A DNA stretch of 64,000 nt, taken from Clostridia bacterium. GTDB taxonomy: Bacteria; Bacillota; Clostridia; Lachnospirales; Lachnospiraceae. Every line of letters begins with the position of its first letter. Within the stretch, counting starts at the first letter, position 1. A program made the position numbers and the translations under genes. The notes under the pieces are model-generated. The model saw nothing but the letters and a program-made list of their open reading frames with translations. It had not been told where the DNA came from and did no database searches. Positions 61,024-64,000 of this stretch are shown here, piece by piece. The DNA lies in contig CAJTHL010000013.1 of assembly GCA_910576205.1 (NCBI GenBank), forward strand, positions 93,672 through 157,671. The letters are read 5' to 3'.

Positions 61024-61530
61024 TTGATCGCATTACATATAGAAGATACAAAAGATTTCACATCCAAACTCTTTCTCCAGGAGGTCTTTGACCCCTTCTG
61101 GGTGGTGGAAGGCTCCATCCAGACCCACTGCACCTTTCTCCTGGACGGGCATCTGAACCGGGATTTTTATTCCGCGGAAGAGCTGGAGGAAGCCAATATA
61201 GAAAACCAGCCCTTTGTCTGCTGGCGTCAGATGCGCCCCTGTTGTTTTGATCTTATCAAAGGGAAAAAGACGCCCCTTGGTTTTAAGTTCGCTTTCCGTC
61301 TCTCTGATTCCAACACGGAAAAGCTCCTTCTGCAAAGCGGCGTCTCTCTGTCTCCGGCCGATGTGGCCGGTTTGTTCTTAAACATCCGTTACAAAAGCAA
61401 TTCCATTCTGCTTACTACCGGCAGCTCTCTGCGCCTGTTTACCACGGATAAATCCCTGGATCACGCCTGGGATTCCATGGTGCAGCGGTTTCTGAAGCAG
61501 AAAGAAATCAGCTTCACGGTTTCTGCCTAA
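61024..61530 (+). CDS. DUF5721 family protein
   Basis: 168 aa, soluble, mixed alpha/beta. Start is TTG 61024 after AAAGGAG, giving the family N-terminus MIALHIEDTKDFTSKLFLQE. Contains QTHCTFLLDGHLNRDFYS and a central VCWRQMRPCCFDLIKGKKTP block with three cysteines. I recognise it as DUF5721, a Clostridia family of unknown function. Divergent from the aminopeptidase gene; its end overlaps the cupin gene by 4 bp in convergent orientation. Confidence 0.8.
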   Translation: MIALHIEDTKDFTSKLFLQEVFDPFWVVEGSIQTHCTFLLDGHLNRDFYSAEELEEANIENQPFVCWRQMRPCCFDLIKGKKTPLGFKFAFRLSDSNTEKLLLQSGVSLSPADVAGLFLNIRYKSNSILLTTGSSLRLFTTDKSLDHAWDSMVQRFLKQKEISFTVSA

Positions 61531-61868
61531 GCGTTATAGACCAGGGCCATCATCACCAGGTCTTCATCTGTATTATTTTCAATGGCATGTCCCTGGCCCA
61601 CCTCAATCACGCAGACATCCCCCGGGCCTACCTCTGTACGGCTTTTGTCGTTGTCCACGAATACGCCGTGCCCTTCCAGAATGTAGTAGGGCTCTGTGTC
61701 TGCCTCGTGTACATGAAAGCCTATGCTGCTGTGGGGTTTAATCACCGTCTTTGCATAGAGACGTCCATGGCCGTTGAATTCCTCCGGGGCTAAGATATCG
61801 TAAAACTCCACTGTGCCGGCTCCGCCTCTTGCATTTTCCACAACGCGTTTTATTGTTTTTCTTACCAT
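61527..61868 (-). CDS. Cupin domain protein
   Basis: 113 aa single cupin. Metal motifs: GFHVHEADTEPYYILEGHG (motif 1, two His and one Glu) and the later PGDVCVIEVGQGHAIEN (motif 2, one His). It is one beta-barrel, so a dioxygenase, isomerase or sensor function cannot be told. Overlaps the DUF5721 gene end by 4 bp. A nuclease-domain remnant lies upstream on the same strand. Confidence 0.88.
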   Translation of the reverse strand: MVRKTIKRVVENARGGAGTVEFYDILAPEEFNGHGRLYAKTVIKPHSSIGFHVHEADTEPYYILEGHGVFVDNDKSRTEVGPGDVCVIEVGQGHAIENNTDEDLVMMALVYNA

Positions 61869-61928
61869 ATTAATATTCTCCTTTACAAAACTTTATTTCT
61901 TCCATTTTATCATAGGTTTGGGGAAAAG

Positions 61929-62272
61929 TCATCCAATTAAAACCTTTTTCCCCTCAAAGGCAAATCCGTATTTCCGTATCCTCTCTGGTGCGATTCCTTT
62001 TGCTTCCAGAGCCGCGACGTACTTCTTTTCCTCAATCTGGGCAAGGGCTGCTTTTACCGTGTCCTCCAGGGTGTTCTCTGTATCCGGATTATGCACCTTA
62101 AATTCCAGTATTATTGCCATATCGTCCTCTTTATAGGGCTCCAGCATCACATCATACCGGCCATAACCGCTCTCCCGATTGGAATTCAGAATATAACGCC
62201 CGCGAAGTTCCACCAGAAGCCCCAGCACAAAGCCATGGTAGAAGCGCTCCGGCTCCGTTCTTTGCCGTCAAG
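61929..62272 (-). pseudogene. C-terminal remnant of an AAA-ATPase/PD-(D/E)XK nuclease (DUF1703) protein
   Basis: Only the last part of an AAA-ATPase-like protein with PD-(D/E)XK nuclease domain (DUF1703/PDDEXK_9 type) survives: FYHGFVLGLLVELRGRYI, then NRESGYGRYDVMLEP and IILEFKVHN, the nuclease motif with its catalytic D, E and K. An in-frame stop lies a few codons before the conserved FYHGF block, and no ATPase sequence precedes it. The readable ATG is at 62228. Probably left by deletion of a domesticated mobile-type gene. Confidence 0.75.
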
Positions 62273-62280
62273 GCAAACCA

Positions 62281-62313
62281 GCCCAAAGCTGTTTTGTTAT
62301 AACAACTTTGGGC
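62281..62313. repeat. Short inverted repeat beside the nuclease remnant
   Basis: GCCCAAAG / CTTTGGGC 8-bp arms with inner TGTT/AACA. It lies within 10 bp of the remnant's broken 5' end and may mark the deletion junction or be the tail signal of the DUF4422 gene. Confidence 0.4.
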
Positions 62314-62347
62314 CGGTGATTCAACAACTATCCTGTTCACTTCTGTA

Positions 62348-63421
62348 TTAGGTAAGCATCCTGCACCCCGTATGGGCAATCTTAAAATCCCTCTGGTGAT
62401 ACAGAAAGAAGAGGGTCGTCAGATTCTCCCCCAGATATCCCGTATACCTGTCTGCACGTGTACTTCCCCTGGGGACGCTCAGCTCCTCCGTCCGGAACAG
62501 GATGGGAAACATCCACTCGCAGTACCGGCGGAAGATCTCCTTTTTTGCCACCAGGATATTGAAGTTATAGAAATATGCCCCGGAAAACAGTTCCGGAAGG
62601 GCACTGGCATAGGACGGGGACAGCTCTTCCAGCGCCCGCAGCATGGCCTCCCAGTCCCCCTCCTCCACGCACCGCCTGTGATGGGCCTGGATACCGGGAT
62701 AGTGGATGGACGGATAGGGCAGCACCACGTCGATTCCGCTGGCCGCTATCCTGGACAGGTCCTCCTCTGCCACCTCCAGGATACGCCGGTAATGGTACAG
62801 GCCCAGGTAGTCCGCTTCCCCATGCTTTCCGATCCAGTAGGTGGCCGTAAGCTCCGAATAATTCCCGTTCCGGGCGGAAATATTTTCCCCTATATCGTCC
62901 GTAAGCTCCGCCACCCGCACATCCGTCAGCGCCGCCCCAGCCTGGATGGGGCGCACCCACTCCGGGATGGCACCGGGCGTCGTAAGAGGCCTGTCTTTGT
63001 GAAACTTTGACATATACACTGCCACGGACGCCTTTTCTTTTCCCGCCGGGTAATCCTTCAGCGCCGGGAATTCCCCTGTCAATGCATAATACCGCTCCAT
63101 AAGCGCTGTCTTTTTTCCGGAATCCACGCATTCGTAGCCGGAGAACCCCCGTTTTTTTAATTCCCCGGCTATGGCTTCGTGGTGGTTTTCCGGCGTGGCT
63201 ATCAGGATGCGGATATCCCTCCTGTCAAATTCCTCCAGGGTCACCACGGGAACCCCGTCTATACTGGCGGGGTTTCCCTCCCTGCTGCTTACGATGAAGG
63301 AATATACCCGGATATGGGGGTATAACCTTTTCAGCGCAAAGTATACGCTTACGGCCACCATCTGGGCGCCGTAGAGGGCAACGGCCTGTTTCCCGTATGT
63401 TTCTGTTACCGCTTCTCCCAT
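62348..63421 (-). CDS. DUF4422 domain protein with N-terminal Rossmann-like domain
   Basis: 357 aa. The first 100 residues (KQAVALYGAQMVAVSVYFAL, then VPVVTLEEFDRRDIRILIAT) look like a small nucleotide- or sugar-binding Rossmann domain as in PglD-type enzymes. From about residue 125 the DUF4422 glycosyltransferase-like domain follows with NISARNGNYSELTATYWIGK and DYLGLYHYRRIL, the family signature. Such proteins occur in capsule and cell-wall glycan clusters. It follows a partial gene of the same direction, so a surface-glycan locus probably continues beyond the right edge. Confidence 0.85.
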   Translation of the reverse strand: MGEAVTETYGKQAVALYGAQMVAVSVYFALKRLYPHIRVYSFIVSSREGNPASIDGVPVVTLEEFDRRDIRILIATPENHHEAIAGELKKRGFSGYECVDSGKKTALMERYYALTGEFPALKDYPAGKEKASVAVYMSKFHKDRPLTTPGAIPEWVRPIQAGAALTDVRVAELTDDIGENISARNGNYSELTATYWIGKHGEADYLGLYHYRRILEVAEEDLSRIAASGIDVVLPYPSIHYPGIQAHHRRCVEEGDWEAMLRALEELSPSYASALPELFSGAYFYNFNILVAKKEIFRRYCEWMFPILFRTEELSVPRGSTRADRYTGYLGENLTTLFFLYHQRDFKIAHTGCRMLT

Positions 63422-63473
63422 CTGGTATATACCTGCCTTTCCTCCCTGTTTTTCCCGGGATACTGTCTGCGCT

Positions 63474-64000
63474 TTATCCCTGGAATATATTGAATGTCTG
63501 GCCCAGGAATTCGTCCGTCAGCTCCAGGGACGTTACCTCCTGTATTTCCAGGGCTGTGTATTCTTTTCCCAGAAAACCCAGGATTGTATCCGGCGTCTGC
63601 CGGTTTACCTGCATTTCCAGAAGATCCGGGCACAGCGTGGAAAATTCCCTGGCGTATTCCAGGACGCCTTCCTGCATCTCTTCCACGGTTTTCCGGTGCT
63701 CCCTGCTTCTGGTCTCCTCCATGAATACTTTCTCCCCCCTGTCTGTAACAGAGTGGAATGTGGGCTCCCGGGATGTCAGCACCATTTCCATGAACAGATA
63801 AAACTTATATACGTTGTAGTTTATCTCAAAGGCTCCCCGGGACGGGAAAAAGGATTCCACCCTGATGTCCCTGTCCAGCTCATTTTTATCCGGGTTCCTT
63901 CTCAGGAAATAGAATCCCCGGAATTCTTTTTCCGGCATGAGCTTTTCCAGTCCGTTCTGGATCTTCCCCGCCGCCACAAAGTCGACCACGGCAATCCTCC
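63474..64000 (-). CDS. C-terminal part of a surface-glycan HAD/transferase-like protein (start beyond window)
   Basis: About 175 residues of the C-terminus are in the window; the frame is open to the right edge (R-I-A-V before VDFVAAGKIQNGLEKL). That VDFVAAGKIQ...GFYFLRR pattern resembles the C-terminal region of HAD-like proteins in LPS/teichoic-acid glycan loci (VDIGWxGxxQ...GYYF), which fits the DUF4422 gene 52 bp downstream. The middle (DRDIRVESFFPSRGAFEINY) matches nothing I know. Assignment to a catalytic class needs the missing N-terminus. Confidence 0.6.
   Translation of the reverse strand, partial: RIAVVDFVAAGKIQNGLEKLMPEKEFRGFYFLRRNPDKNELDRDIRVESFFPSRGAFEINYNVYKFYLFMEMVLTSREPTFHSVTDRGEKVFMEETRSREHRKTVEEMQEGVLEYAREFSTLCPDLLEMQVNRQTPDTILGFLGKEYTALEIQEVTSLELTDEFLGQTFNIFQG

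Noticed and set aside
1..64000. CRISPR array, intact prophage or complete insertion sequence
   Set aside because: No regularly spaced identical repeats, no phage structural genes and no transposase with terminal repeats were seen; only two short nuclease-family remnants near 59.2 and 62.0 kb.

Overview
The window looks like a chromosomal segment of a Gram-positive, anaerobic gut Clostridia, most likely a Lachnospiraceae. The evidence is gene content: an ANTAR regulator beside glnA, paired DUF5716/DUF5717 proteins, a DUF5721 protein, LL-diaminopimelate aminotransferase, a GlnRS with a non-standard KMSKS loop, strong AGGAGG ribosome binding sites and sigma-A promoters with 16-18 bp spacers. No rRNA, CRISPR array, intact prophage or insertion sequence was seen. 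Most of it is housekeeping sequence, with a few less ordinary loci.

Layout. 1-3.3 kb (minus): a radical-SAM/DUF4130 DNA-repair-like pair, a 66-aa acidic protein, a CsoR-type repressor and an HD protein. 3.4-4.8 kb: a MATE exporter. 4.9-6.9 kb: an EF-G paralogue. 7.3 kb: remnant of a tartronate-semialdehyde reductase gene. 7.7-11.4 kb (plus): aromatic operon (DAHP synthase, prephenate dehydrogenase, EPSP synthase), followed by an MBOAT/DHHW pair for polymer O-acylation (11.5-14.1 kb). 14.1-20.0 kb (minus): glnA, ANTAR regulator, dapF, dapL, a small cysteine-containing protein and a potassium channel. 20.2 kb: tRNA-Pro(GGG). 20.5-22.5 kb: YtrA-type GntR/ABC operon with a palindromic operator on its promoter. 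22.6-28.5 kb (minus): a catabolic-looking operon made of an HTH-methyltransferase fusion, a uroporphyrinogen-decarboxylase-like protein, a TRAP transporter whose binding-protein gene is frameshifted, and an HpcH aldolase. 28.7-31.2 kb: a methyltransferase with an unusual N-terminal domain and a Ca/Na antiporter. 31.3-35.0 kb: purC, purF, purB. 35.2-37.5 kb: amino-acid ABC transporter. 37.7-42.7 kb: PilZ protein, TPR-like protein, DUF5716 and DUF5717, the least understood locus here. 42.9-49.2 kb: PLP enzyme, CPBP protease, PrsA-like foldase, two HAD phosphatases, Maf, LiaF-like protein. 49.4-53.5 kb: small surface-type proteins, MocR regulator, glnS. 53.7-57.9 kb: topoisomerase IV (parE-parC) behind a LexA box. 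58-64 kb: DegV, M18 aminopeptidase, DUF5721, cupin, two nuclease-family remnants, and the end of a surface-glycan locus (DUF4422 plus a partial gene) leaving the window.

How the genes work together. Nitrogen assimilation (glnA with its ANTAR antiterminator) and lysine/peptidoglycan precursor synthesis (dapF, dapL) lie in one orientation and may be co-transcribed. A 29-bp repeat unit lies just upstream of the ribosome binding site of the second gene in two different operons (dapF-dapL and parE-parC). Two solute-binding-protein genes (TRAP and amino-acid ABC) are each followed by an intercistronic stem-loop, a common way to keep binding protein in excess over membrane subunits. Start codons were adjusted where a ribosome binding site, promoter or family N-terminus argued against the longest reading frame.
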